The notes below the pieces were generated by a model. That model did not search any database and was not told the DNA's origin. It saw only the letters and a program-made list of their open reading frames with translations. The translations under genes were made by a program, and so were the position numbers. A stretch of DNA of 24,134 nt from a virus. The DNA lies in the IMG/VR virus record IMGVR_UViG_3300043773_000094, positions 1 to 24,134 of that record. The stretch is one strand, 5' to 3'. Each line of letters opens with the position of its first letter. Within the stretch, counting starts at the first letter, position 1. Below, one piece after another: positions 15,565 to 21,232 of this stretch.

Positions 15565-16016
15565 TTGACGTCACCAAGGCCATTGGAGCAGTCGCGGCCA
15601 GCATTGCAGCCATTGGCGGCGGTTACACCTTGGCAGACAAGTTTGGCTGGTTTGACCGGGCTATATTGGAGTGGGCGCCAGAGCATTTTAAGATTACAGC
15701 AGCCGCTGGACAGCCCATCAACGTCACAGTGGCCCGAATCAAAAAGCGTGATGATTGCTCAGTGGAGAGTTTTACGCCAAGCATCCGAGATGCCGCTGGG
15801 ATGGTGCATGAAGCAACGACAACAGCAAGCAAATTCAGCGGCCCAGCAGGGCCACAGATTGATACGTTTACCTACCAGTTAACGATGGTGCGAAAAGAGA
15901 AGATTGCGCCTGGAGCAGCAACTTTGTTGGCAACGATCAAGTACAAATGCCCAGAGGGTGAGCGAGTGGTGCAGTATCCTCGCCATGCAAACTTGTCATT
16001 TTTATTGGAGAAATAA
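15561..16016 (+). CDS. Membrane-anchored lysis-cassette protein of unknown function
   Basis: I place the start at the ATG that overlaps the preceding stop (ATGA), giving 151 aa; the frame stays open upstream to 15513, but that would overlap the previous gene heavily. Residues 8-25 (IGAVAASIAAIGGGYTLA) form an N-terminal anchor or signal-like helix. The rest looks beta-rich and probably extracytoplasmic, with two cysteines (C66, C130) that could form a disulfide. No lipobox or coiled coil is present, so it is not an obvious Rz or Rz1 spanin. It lies between the XhlA-like protein and the holin, which points to a role in lysis or envelope interaction. Confidence 0.6.
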   Translation: MIDVTKAIGAVAASIAAIGGGYTLADKFGWFDRAILEWAPEHFKITAAAGQPINVTVARIKKRDDCSVESFTPSIRDAAGMVHEATTTASKFSGPAGPQIDTFTYQLTMVRKEKIAPGAATLLATIKYKCPEGERVVQYPRHANLSFLLEK

Positions 16017-16501
16017 TGGACTGGCTTAAACAGATTGCACCAACGATTGCCACGGCGCTTGGTGGCCCCCTGGCTGGCATGGCTGTGTCTGCTATCTCCA
16101 AGGCGATTGGCGTGGATGAAGCAAAGGTAGGTGACCTAATCAGCAACAACAAGCTAACCGCCGACCAGATCGCGCAAGTCAAGCTGGCTGAGATTGAACT
16201 CCAAAAGCAGGCGCAAGAACTTGGCTTGAACTTTGAAAAGCTAGAGGTTGAAGACCGCAAGAGCGCAAGAGATATGCAGGCCACGACTCGCTCAATGATG
16301 CCGCCATTGCTTGCTGGCGCTGTCACCATTGGATTCTTTAGCATCATGGTGATGATGTTCTTCAACAAGATTGACAGCGCCAACCCAGCTATCCTGATGA
16401 TGTTGGGCAGTCTTGGTACAGCCTGGACGGGCATCATTGCTTACTACTTTGGTTCCTCTGCTGGCAGCCAAGCCAAAACTGATTTGTTGAGCAAAAAATG
16501 A
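16016..16501 (+). CDS. Holin, 3TM (GTA-holin-like) family
   Basis: The 161-aa protein matches the three-membrane-segment holin pattern. It has an N-terminal hydrophobic/glycine segment (about 8-32, APTIATALGGPLAGMAVSAI), a charged helical section with LTADQIAQVKLAEIELQKQAQELG (about 47-70), and two strong transmembrane helices at about 97-116 and 123-146. The C-terminus is short and ends in basic residues. Holins form lesions in the inner membrane that release or activate the endolysin. Both neighbours fit: its start overlaps the upstream stop (TAATG) and its stop overlaps the endolysin start (ATGA at 16498-16501). Confidence 0.82.
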   Translation: MDWLKQIAPTIATALGGPLAGMAVSAISKAIGVDEAKVGDLISNNKLTADQIAQVKLAEIELQKQAQELGLNFEKLEVEDRKSARDMQATTRSMMPPLLAGAVTIGFFSIMVMMFFNKIDSANPAILMMLGSLGTAWTGIIAYYFGSSAGSQAKTDLLSKK

Positions 16502-16908
16502 CCCCGCATTTCACACTTGCAGAGTTAACGCACACTGATCACCGCAGTCTAGACAACACCCCCAACGCGCAGGAACTGGCAAACCTTCAGAGATTGGCTG
16601 AGTTTCTGGAGACTGTCAAAACTACACTGGGCGGCAAGCCCATAATGATCAACTCAGCCTTTCGCAGCAAGGCCGTAAATGACGCTGTAGGCAGCAAAGA
16701 TACCTCCCAGCATAGGCAAGGACTAGCCTGTGATTTCCGAGTGCCTGGGATGGCTCCTGATGCCGTTGTGAGGACGATCATCGCAGCCAAGTTGCCGTTT
16801 GATCAGATCATCCGCGAGTATGACGCCTGGACGCACATCAGCATCAGCGACAAGCCTCGGCTCCAAGCGTTAGTTATCGACCGACAGGGAACTCGGGTTT
16901 TTGCGTAG
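16498..16908 (+). CDS. Endolysin, peptidase M15 (D-Ala-D-Ala/L-Ala-D-Glu type)
   Basis: The 136-aa protein is a single-domain M15_3 family zinc peptidase that cuts peptidoglycan cross-links or stems. It begins with the family's FTLAELTHTDHR element. The pocket motif INSAFRSKAVNDAVG (51-65) is followed by the zinc-ligand block SQHRQGLACDF (H72, D79) and, near the end, an IREYDAWTHIS block (E107, H113) giving the catalytic acid and third ligand. There is no signal sequence, so export would depend on the adjacent holin. It is the last + strand gene before the opposing operon, and its final 39 bp overlap the end of the convergent gene at 16870-17046. Confidence 0.9.
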   Translation: MTPHFTLAELTHTDHRSLDNTPNAQELANLQRLAEFLETVKTTLGGKPIMINSAFRSKAVNDAVGSKDTSQHRQGLACDFRVPGMAPDAVVRTIIAAKLPFDQIIREYDAWTHISISDKPRLQALVIDRQGTRVFA

Positions 16909-17046
16909 CAAGTTCATGGCATCCCGCAAGTCTTGGCGTAGCTGCTCAAGTGCTTCCTGCTGCTGCTGAAGTCTCAGGTAAGCGTCCAGGGCGAACCTGT
17001 CCAGCGTCTGACGCTCCCAGGCCGAGAAGTTAGGCAGATCGTTCAA
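16870..17046 (-). CDS. 58-aa coiled-coil hypothetical protein, TTG start
   Basis: Read on the - strand, an ORF begins at TTG (17046-17044), six bases after an AAGGA site, and runs to TAA at 16872-16870. The product (LNDLPNFSAWERQTLDRFAL..) is a short charged helix with a QQQQEALEQLRQDLRDAM coiled-coil segment (27-44), similar in layout to tiny phage proteins in replication-proximal operons. It overlaps the end of the upstream gene by 17 bp and the convergent endolysin gene by 39 bp. The good ribosome site inside the upstream gene and the conserved-looking LPNFSAWERQTLDRFA start support it. It is the last gene of the leftward operon. Function unknown. Confidence 0.55.
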   Translation of the reverse strand: MNDLPNFSAWERQTLDRFALDAYLRLQQQQEALEQLRQDLRDAMNLLRKNPSSLSVDN

Positions 17047-17209
17047 TCTGATTCCTTATCCACTGCGGCCCACCTAGTTGTAGTAGCTTGATGCGCTGGC
17101 TTTTGGTCAGCCTCAATGAGTAGACCACCATAAGTTCGGCGTCAGCTTTCTCTTTCCGCCACTTGATCTCGCGCTCGATGCGCCTGAATTCATCGTCTTC
17201 AGTGATCAT
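17030..17209 (-). CDS. 59-aa small basic protein, possible DNA-binding
   Basis: The start at 17209 is chosen because its ATG overlaps the upstream stop (ATGA) and has AGGAG eight bases before it. A longer in-frame reading would run into the upstream gene. The product has an acidic/basic helical first half (EDDEFRRIEREIKWRKEKADAEL), then RLTKSQRIKLLQLGGPQWIRNQIER. That second part resembles the short helix-turn-helix- or ribbon-helix-helix-like ends of tiny phage proteins. DNA binding is a guess from charge and pattern. Confidence 0.6.
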   Translation of the reverse strand: MITEDDEFRRIEREIKWRKEKADAELMVVYSLRLTKSQRIKLLQLGGPQWIRNQIERSA

Positions 17210-17222
17210 GTGTTGCGCTCCT
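17206..17222 (-). repeat. Stop/start coupling junction repeat, copy 1
   Basis: On the - strand this 17-bp unit reads AGGAGCGCAACACATGA: a Shine-Dalgarno, an 8-nt spacer, then an overlapping start and stop. It also encodes the final ERNT of the 92-aa protein. It is identical to 17481-17497. Confidence 0.75.
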
Positions 17223-17484
17223 TCAGTCTCGCCGCTGCCCATGCAGCGCCTTGTATAAACGTGTCCTGTGATGTGCCATTCGTGTTGTCAATATGATCCC
17301 AATCCTCCTCCGTCAGCCCCTGCCACGGGCGCTGTGCTGCGGGTGTGGTGTCAAGAATTTTCAGCGAATCAATTGCTTGGCAGATACCTTCGTTTTGAGT
17401 TAACCAAGAATCAAAATGTGATTCTTGCCCTCTGGCGTCATCCATCGTTACGCGCAGTTGTTGAATAATCTCTTTGATGCTCAT
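17206..17484 (-). CDS. 92-aa accessory protein with PAAQRPW module
   Basis: The product starts MSIKEIIQQLRVTMDDARGQ, has a helical first half, then the linker and module TTPAAQRPWQGLTEEDWDHI (46-65), and a C-terminal GAAWAAARLKERNT helix. The RPWxGLTxED block and the final ERNT are shared with the upstream 172-aa protein, so the two genes carry a duplicated 3' module. Such modules occur in accessory genes of betaproteobacterial phages, generally without known function. Both ends sit in ATGA overlaps with AGGAG ribosome sites, indicating coupled translation. Confidence 0.62.
   Translation of the reverse strand: MSIKEIIQQLRVTMDDARGQESHFDSWLTQNEGICQAIDSLKILDTTPAAQRPWQGLTEEDWDHIDNTNGTSQDTFIQGAAWAAARLKERNT
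17323..17345 (-). repeat. PAAQ-linker DNA repeat, copy 1
   Basis: These 23 bp are identical to 17601-17623 and part of a longer, roughly 40-bp similar stretch (17311-17350 versus 17589-17628). They encode the TPAAQRPW linker-module of the 92-aa protein. Confidence 0.7.
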
Positions 17485-17497
17485 GTGTTGCGCTCCT
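17481..17497 (-). repeat. Stop/start coupling junction repeat, copy 2
   Basis: Identical 17 bp to 17206-17222. Here it ends the 172-aa gene (QERNT) and starts the 92-aa gene. The repeat implies duplication of a gene end together with its translational-coupling signal. Confidence 0.75.
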
Positions 17498-17999
17498 GTA
17501 GAATCTTTTGGGCTACATACATCCCAGCGTGAAATGCCAGCTTCATTTGTGAAGTAATCGGGGCAGACTCTCGGTTTACATCCTCATCCGTCAGCCCTAC
17601 CCACGGGCGCTGTGCTGCGGGTGGGGTGGTGAAATACTCAACCCGATCAAACCCGCCAGCGCCCATGCAGTCGCAGCTTGTTGGATGCACTTGCTCATAC
17701 GCATGACCGCAACCATTACAACGATAGAACACCACCGGCTCCTGCACAGGTGCAGCTTGTGCTGCGGGTGGGGTGGTTTTGCGCCTAAAACTTGGCAAAC
17801 ACTCGCTGGTGCCGCAGGCTCCGTCAGCGTGTCCGGCTTCTCCGCAGTCAGGTATCGCCACCGGCTCCTGCTCTGGCTGCTCCAGTGCGGTGCGGAGGGC
17901 ATCTCCCGCTGCTAAGAACGCATTCTCGCAGTGTTCATTTCCTTGGTACAAATCAATAGCCGAAAGCGCCAGCATTGCGGCTTGTCTTAGGTCAGTCAT
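17481..17999 (-). CDS. 172-aa accessory protein with Cys cluster and PAAQ repeats
   Basis: I choose the ATG at 17999 because it overlaps the upstream stop (ATGA); the longer reading from 18023 would enter the upstream gene. The first 40 residues form a helix (TDLRQAAMLALSAIDLYQG) typical of Ead/Ea22-like phage accessory proteins. Residues 75-81 and 124-130 are TTPPAAQ linkers. Between them FYRCNGCGH (C94, C97) and SCDCMG (C109, C111) form a four-cysteine cluster that could bind zinc. The end repeats RPWVGLTDED and QERNT as in the next gene. Mosaic growth by duplication of linker-module units is likely. Function unknown. Confidence 0.62.
   Translation of the reverse strand: MTDLRQAAMLALSAIDLYQGNEHCENAFLAAGDALRTALEQPEQEPVAIPDCGEAGHADGACGTSECLPSFRRKTTPPAAQAAPVQEPVVFYRCNGCGHAYEQVHPTSCDCMGAGGFDRVEYFTTPPAAQRPWVGLTDEDVNRESAPITSQMKLAFHAGMYVAQKILQERNT
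17601..17630 (-). repeat. PAAQ-linker DNA repeat, copy 2
   Basis: The central unit matches copy 1 over 17601-17623 and copy 3 over 17611-17630. It encodes TPPAAQRPW near the end of the 172-aa protein. Confidence 0.7.
17758..17777 (-). repeat. PAAQ-linker DNA repeat, copy 3
   Basis: These 20 bp are identical to 17611-17630 and encode the first TTPPAAQ linker of the 172-aa protein, just before its cysteine cluster. Three copies within about 450 bp suggest growth by unequal recombination or slippage. Confidence 0.7.
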
Positions 18000-18127
18000 G
18001 TCAAGTACCCCACAAGGAAACAAAAAGCAGCAAGTGAGATCGTGGTGATCGCTACCGCAAGACTGAGTGCAAGCCAGTCGGGTTTGTAGAGGTCTTCGAT
18101 CTCGTCGTCTTGGTTGTGGTCGTTCAT
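17996..18127 (-). CDS. 43-aa single-pass membrane mini-protein
   Basis: This ORF fills the gap between two longer genes exactly, with ATGA overlaps at both ends (18124-18127 and 17996-17999). The product begins MNDHNQDDEIEDLYKPDW, an acidic N-terminal tail, followed by one hydrophobic helix (about 18-42, WLALSLAVAITTISLAAFCF..). Charge placement suggests a small inner-membrane protein. A GAGGGA ribosome site precedes the ATG. Function unknown; candidates include a membrane-acting early protein or superinfection factor, purely by layout. Confidence 0.6.
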   Translation of the reverse strand: MNDHNQDDEIEDLYKPDWLALSLAVAITTISLAAFCFLVGYLT

Positions 18128-18306
18128 GCTTCCCTCGCTTTCAGCATGGCGTCTGCCATTGCGTAGGCTTCTTCAGCCGCCCGCGTATGGGTGGAGCAAA
18201 CCTCAAGGAATTGGACTATCACCTTGGCCGCGAAGTAATCGCGCAGGGTCATGCCTGTGCCGGTGTGCCTCGTAGGAAACGCCGGACCACCTGTGTTTGG
18301 TGTCAT
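18124..18306 (-). CDS. 60-aa conserved small phage protein (GMTLRDYFAAK family)
   Basis: The product starts MTPNTGGPAFPTRHTGTGMT and continues LRDYFAAKVIVQFLEVC, ending AYAMADAMLKAREA. This is a very common tiny protein in phages of proteobacteria, recognised by the GGPAFP start, the GMTLRDYFAAK block and the closing A-x-A-M-L-x-ARE helix. Its role is unknown. The start is fixed by the ATGA overlap with the upstream gene and a GGGGGA ribosome site, and its stop overlaps the 43-aa membrane protein gene. Confidence 0.75.
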   Translation of the reverse strand: MTPNTGGPAFPTRHTGTGMTLRDYFAAKVIVQFLEVCSTHTRAAEEAYAMADAMLKAREA

Positions 18307-18566
18307 GTCCGATTCCCCCGGCTCGGCAAGCTGAACGCCCTCAAGCTACCCTCGCGTGGCACCTGTGCGGTGTAGTCGCCGTCACCCGTTTTGTACTGGC
18401 CGCGCTGCCACAGGTCGTTCTCTGCTGCTTTGACTTCACCAGCCAGCTTCTTGCGCTCGGTGTACTTACCCATGCTTTGCCGAGCTTCCCGGCTCAAGGT
18501 GAGGCTCGGGGTACGCACCATGTGAGTCGGTGTGCGATTGACTTTGATCTCTTCCAAAATACTCAT
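18303..18566 (-). CDS. 87-aa hypothetical protein
   Basis: The protein opens MSILEEIKVNRTPTHMVRTP and is basic in its central part (REARQSMGKYTERKKLAGEV), with a WQRGQYKTGDGDYTAQV strand and a Ser/Arg-rich tail. I do not recognise the family. It is soluble, with no Cys cluster or membrane span. Both ends lie in ATGA overlaps, and GAGAG precedes the start, so it is a solid member of the coupled operon. Confidence 0.6.
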   Translation of the reverse strand: MSILEEIKVNRTPTHMVRTPSLTLSREARQSMGKYTERKKLAGEVKAAENDLWQRGQYKTGDGDYTAQVPREGSLRAFSLPSRGNRT

Positions 18567-18658
18567 AGCGGACTCTCTTCATGGTTTGCAGGGTTGAAAG
18601 GCATTGGCGGTACAGGCCGGTTAGGCGGTAGTTCAGTTGGGAAGGGCCAGATGCTCAT
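18563..18658 (-). CDS. 31-aa proline-rich mini-protein
   Basis: This tiny ORF bridges two neighbours with exact ATGA overlaps at both ends (18655-18658 and 18563-18566). The product begins MSIWPFPTELPPNRPVPPMP and has about ten prolines in 31 residues, giving an extended, probably unfolded chain. Prolines in clusters such as PP-N-RPVPP can dock on partner domains. The ribosome site GGAGAAGG lies in the end of the upstream gene. It may be a real peptide or mainly a translational bridge. Confidence 0.45.
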   Translation of the reverse strand: MSIWPFPTELPPNRPVPPMPFNPANHEESPL

Positions 18659-18855
18659 ACTGCCTTCTCCGCGTCTGCTAAGAACTTCCTCAATCGCTTG
18701 ATACGCGCGTCTTCGTAGGACACCACACTGCTGGCGTATTCCATAGCACTGTGAGCTTCCAGGCGGTGCAGTTCAGCCTCTGCAAGTTCAGTAGCCGCCA
18801 TCTCAACTGGCGTCAAGCGACGGGTCATCCTCTTAAATTGTTGCATTAGGGTCAT
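18655..18855 (-). CDS. 66-aa conserved small helical protein
   Basis: The product is a single charged helix or helical hairpin starting MTLMQQFKRMTRRLTPVEMA, followed by ATELAEAELHRLEAHSAMEYASSVV and a basic YEDARIKRLRKFL end. The pattern T-P-x-EMAA-x-ELAEAEL..LEA recurs in small phage proteins I recall from the same type of operon. No function is known. An AAGGAA site and an ATGA overlap (18852-18855) fix its start. Confidence 0.68.
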   Translation of the reverse strand: MTLMQQFKRMTRRLTPVEMAATELAEAELHRLEAHSAMEYASSVVSYEDARIKRLRKFLADAEKAV

Positions 18856-19040
18856 GGTCGTTTTCCTTCTTTCAAAATCTCCAACCGTTCCCGATTGGCT
18901 CTCATGGTGCAGTAGCGTTGGTGGATACGCTCCAGCATAGTCACTCTACGGTGCTTCAATCGTTCCTCATCCAGCAAAGCCAACAAGTCAGCCTCGCTGT
19001 AGTTGGGCAGGTTACTTTGAAATTTTCTCCAGGTCAGCAA
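18852..19040 (-). CDS. 62-aa hypothetical protein, TTG start
   Basis: The ORF is open from a TTG at 19040-19038 with GGAG seven bases upstream; no ATG or GTG in frame fits, so TTG is preferred. The product contains LPNYSEADLLALLDEERLKHRR and ERIHQRYCTMRANRERLEIL, a helical pattern I recall from tiny phage proteins. It overlaps the upstream gene's end by 29 bp, and its own stop overlaps the next start as ATGA. Function unknown. A later start near LPNY cannot be excluded. Confidence 0.58.
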   Translation of the reverse strand: MLTWRKFQSNLPNYSEADLLALLDEERLKHRRVTMLERIHQRYCTMRANRERLEILKEGKRP

Positions 19041-19176
19041 TGCGTTTCTCCAGTTCGGTGATATGGGCAGTCACCTTGTTGTAAGCCCGACTCGCACTGT
19101 TGTGCGTCCGGGTGCGGATTGCAAGTTCGGCCTGTGCAGCCCTCAACTTAGCTTTGAGTTGGGTTAGTCTATTCAT
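19012..19176 (-). CDS. 54-aa coiled-coil protein
   Basis: I start it at the ATG 19176-19174, after the primase/helicase gene ends; the frame is open further upstream but would overlap that gene. The product is one long coiled coil: MNRLTQLKAKLRAAQAELAI then a TELEKRIADLEKISK heptad end. The region just before the start lacks a clear Shine-Dalgarno and contains the 8-bp sequence TAGCACAG (19188-19195, + strand), also found in the operator-like palindrome at 22111. It is the first gene of the tiny-gene operon. Function unknown. Confidence 0.55.
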   Translation of the reverse strand: MNRLTQLKAKLRAAQAELAIRTRTHNSASRAYNKVTAHITELEKRIADLEKISK

Positions 19177-19187
19177 GTCAAGAAGTT

Positions 19188-19195
19188 TAGCACAG
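19188..19195. promoter_or_regulatory. Possible operator half-site before the mini-gene operon
   Basis: TAGCACAG on the + strand (CTGTGCTA on the - strand) is identical to one arm of the palindrome at 22111-22128. It lies in the 26-bp gap between the primase/helicase stop and the start of the first tiny gene. On the - strand it sits between weak -35-like (TTCAAC) and -10-like (TAAACT) hexamers spaced 17 bp apart. An 8-mer match can be chance. Confidence 0.25.
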
Positions 19196-19202
19196 TTAAT
19201 TG

Positions 19203-21227
19203 TTATGTTGAATCTTTCTTCAACATCATTCCTGATGCTGTACCGGGATCGATCACAATCCAACCGTTCTCATGAACTTCAATCAACTTGGCGTCCAACA
19301 GATTGATGATGTACCGGGCGTTCTTGCCATCGATCAGGTTTCGGCGGGAACCGGCTGCCATTGCCCCGGCAAATGTTGAAATGCCATTGGCAACCGCATA
19401 CTCGCGCATCACTGACTTGGTGAGGTAGGGTGCGCCGCCTCGCTCTTCTGCGCCTGAAGACCACCAGGCTTTCTCAAAGTCGGCAAACCCCAGCGACTTA
19501 TCTTTCTGCTTAGTTTCCGGCACTTCACCCTTAATCACCACCGCGCTGGAAACGGCCTCGCCATCCTCATCAAACCAGCCGGGTATTGCCACCGACTCCA
19601 GGTCAACATAGACCGGCGCTGCCATCTCGGCGTCTTTGCTCTTGCGCTGGACGATCTCAATGGACTTGTCGCCCTTGGCGGGTATGACGCTAATTTCAAT
19701 GTCCAAGGCTCCACGCCATGCAGATGAGCCTCGCGCCCGATGTTGGGCTTCCTCGCTGACGCCTGTATGGTGAACAAGAATGACAGTGCAGCCAAACTCT
19801 TGCATGAGGGCCGCGCAGGCGTCCAGCATAGTCTTGGCATCTTGAGCGCTGTTCTCATCACCGGCCATGAAGCGGTGCAAGGTGTCTACCGTAATCACAT
19901 CAGGCTTGATCTTGAGCGCCCGTATAGCCTCCACCACTTTCAGGTAGCCCTCGGCAGTGTTGAGGTCTACGCCCGACTTGCTGACCCACATATTCAGGTT
20001 ACTGACGTTGTTCTTATGCTTCCAGGCTGCAATACGTGAACGCAAGCCGTGATGGCCCTCGCCAGCAAGATAAACCATATTGCCAGGCCTAACCTTGTGA
20101 CCAAACCAAGTGGCTTTGCCTGATGCAATGTGCAGCATCCAGTCCAGCGTTACGAAAGTCTTACCGCCACCGCTGGGGCCATGCACCATGACCAAAGCCT
20201 TGTCCTGTATCCAGTGCTTCACAAGCCACGAAATAGGCGCAGGCTGCGCTGAAAAGCCGTCGGCATGGATTAGGTAGTCTGTCACTGGTGCAGGCGGCTT
20301 GAGCAACAGAGCCAGGTCATGCCCCGCTTGGACGTAATCATTGGCGTCACCAAGGACGGGCGGTGTTGTCATGCGTACCCCATACTTGGCGCTGGCCTGT
20401 TCGGCGTAGCGTTGCCCCACTCCACTTGCGTCATGGTCAGCCACGATGCAAATGTCCAGCGTCGGGTGGCCTTCTTTCAGAATGCCCGTCACCGGCACCA
20501 AGTTGCTGGCGCTGTAAGCCACCGCGCAGGGCTGGCCTGTCACTTCTGCAATGGTGGCGGCTGTCGCAAATCCTTCGGCAATGTAGAGCGTGGTGGCGTC
20601 ATCCATGCTGCCGACCAACCAATACATTGAGCCGGTCTGTCCACCAGGGTGATACAGCTTGCCGCCTTGATGGTCAATGTACTGGATACTGGAGAGTTCG
20701 CCGTCTGAGTTGTACAACGGCACCATTAGCCTGCCGTCACCCGTTATTCTTGCGCCATGCGTCTTGATGCCTTTGCGTTGCAAGTACGGATGCTCTGGGC
20801 TTGCTGCCCCTGCCTGCGACCAGATAAGATCGACGGTGTTGGCCGCTACCTCACGCGCCTTTTTCACCTCGGCGTCCCGCTGGGTCTTGGCCTCCGCCAG
20901 TCGCCGGGACTGCGCCATCTCCTCCACCGGCGTCAGGCTGCGGCCAATGTCTGCTTTCCAACTGGATTCAAACCCAGAGCGCCAGCAGCCAAAGCGCCCT
21001 GCCGGTACGCCATCACTAAAGACTACGTACCAACCCGGCTTGTCGTGGCCCTTTTCGCCCTTGGTGCCACTATTGAAGCGGTGCAGTTTGCCGTCCAGAT
21101 AGATCACATCTGGTGGCTTTAGCCCTGCGCCAAGCATGGCGTCTTTGAGTTGAATGTCAGGTGCATCAACGTGCTTTTGAGGGGGTGGCGACCAAGGGCC
21201 ACCGAGAATATTTGAGAGGTCTGCCAT
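19203..21227 (-). CDS. Primase/helicase: Toprim domain fused to RecA-like ATPase
   Basis: The 674-aa protein probably primes and unwinds DNA at phage replication forks. The N-terminal part (about 30-205) includes PGWYVVFSDGVPAGRFGCW and a charged coil. A Toprim domain follows with IAEGFATA (216-223, catalytic Glu) and VADHDASG (262-269, DxD). After a linker comes a RepA/AAA_25-type ATPase with Walker A GPSGGGKTF (350-358), a strand ending in GEGHHGLRSR, Walker B DVITVDTLHRF (443-453) and the LVHHTG sensor (484-489). The last about 90 residues look like a winged-helix end. No Cys-rich zinc-binding primase domain is visible in the N-terminal part. A GGAG site ten bases upstream supports the ATG. 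It lies just after the PP-loop enzyme gene on the same strand. Confidence 0.86.
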   Translation of the reverse strand: MADLSNILGGPWSPPPQKHVDAPDIQLKDAMLGAGLKPPDVIYLDGKLHRFNSGTKGEKGHDKPGWYVVFSDGVPAGRFGCWRSGFESSWKADIGRSLTPVEEMAQSRRLAEAKTQRDAEVKKAREVAANTVDLIWSQAGAASPEHPYLQRKGIKTHGARITGDGRLMVPLYNSDGELSSIQYIDHQGGKLYHPGGQTGSMYWLVGSMDDATTLYIAEGFATAATIAEVTGQPCAVAYSASNLVPVTGILKEGHPTLDICIVADHDASGVGQRYAEQASAKYGVRMTTPPVLGDANDYVQAGHDLALLLKPPAPVTDYLIHADGFSAQPAPISWLVKHWIQDKALVMVHGPSGGGKTFVTLDWMLHIASGKATWFGHKVRPGNMVYLAGEGHHGLRSRIAAWKHKNNVSNLNMWVSKSGVDLNTAEGYLKVVEAIRALKIKPDVITVDTLHRFMAGDENSAQDAKTMLDACAALMQEFGCTVILVHHTGVSEEAQHRARGSSAWRGALDIEISVIPAKGDKSIEIVQRKSKDAEMAAPVYVDLESVAIPGWFDEDGEAVSSAVVIKGEVPETKQKDKSLGFADFEKAWWSSGAEERGGAPYLTKSVMREYAVANGISTFAGAMAAGSRRNLIDGKNARYIINLLDAKLIEVHENGWIVIDPGTASGMMLKKDST

Positions 21228-21232
21228 GAAAA

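Noticed and set aside
20319-21122. Several + strand open frames opposite the primase/helicase gene
   Set aside because: The Toprim and Walker motifs on the - strand are unambiguous; the + strand frames have no motif and a shadow-like composition.
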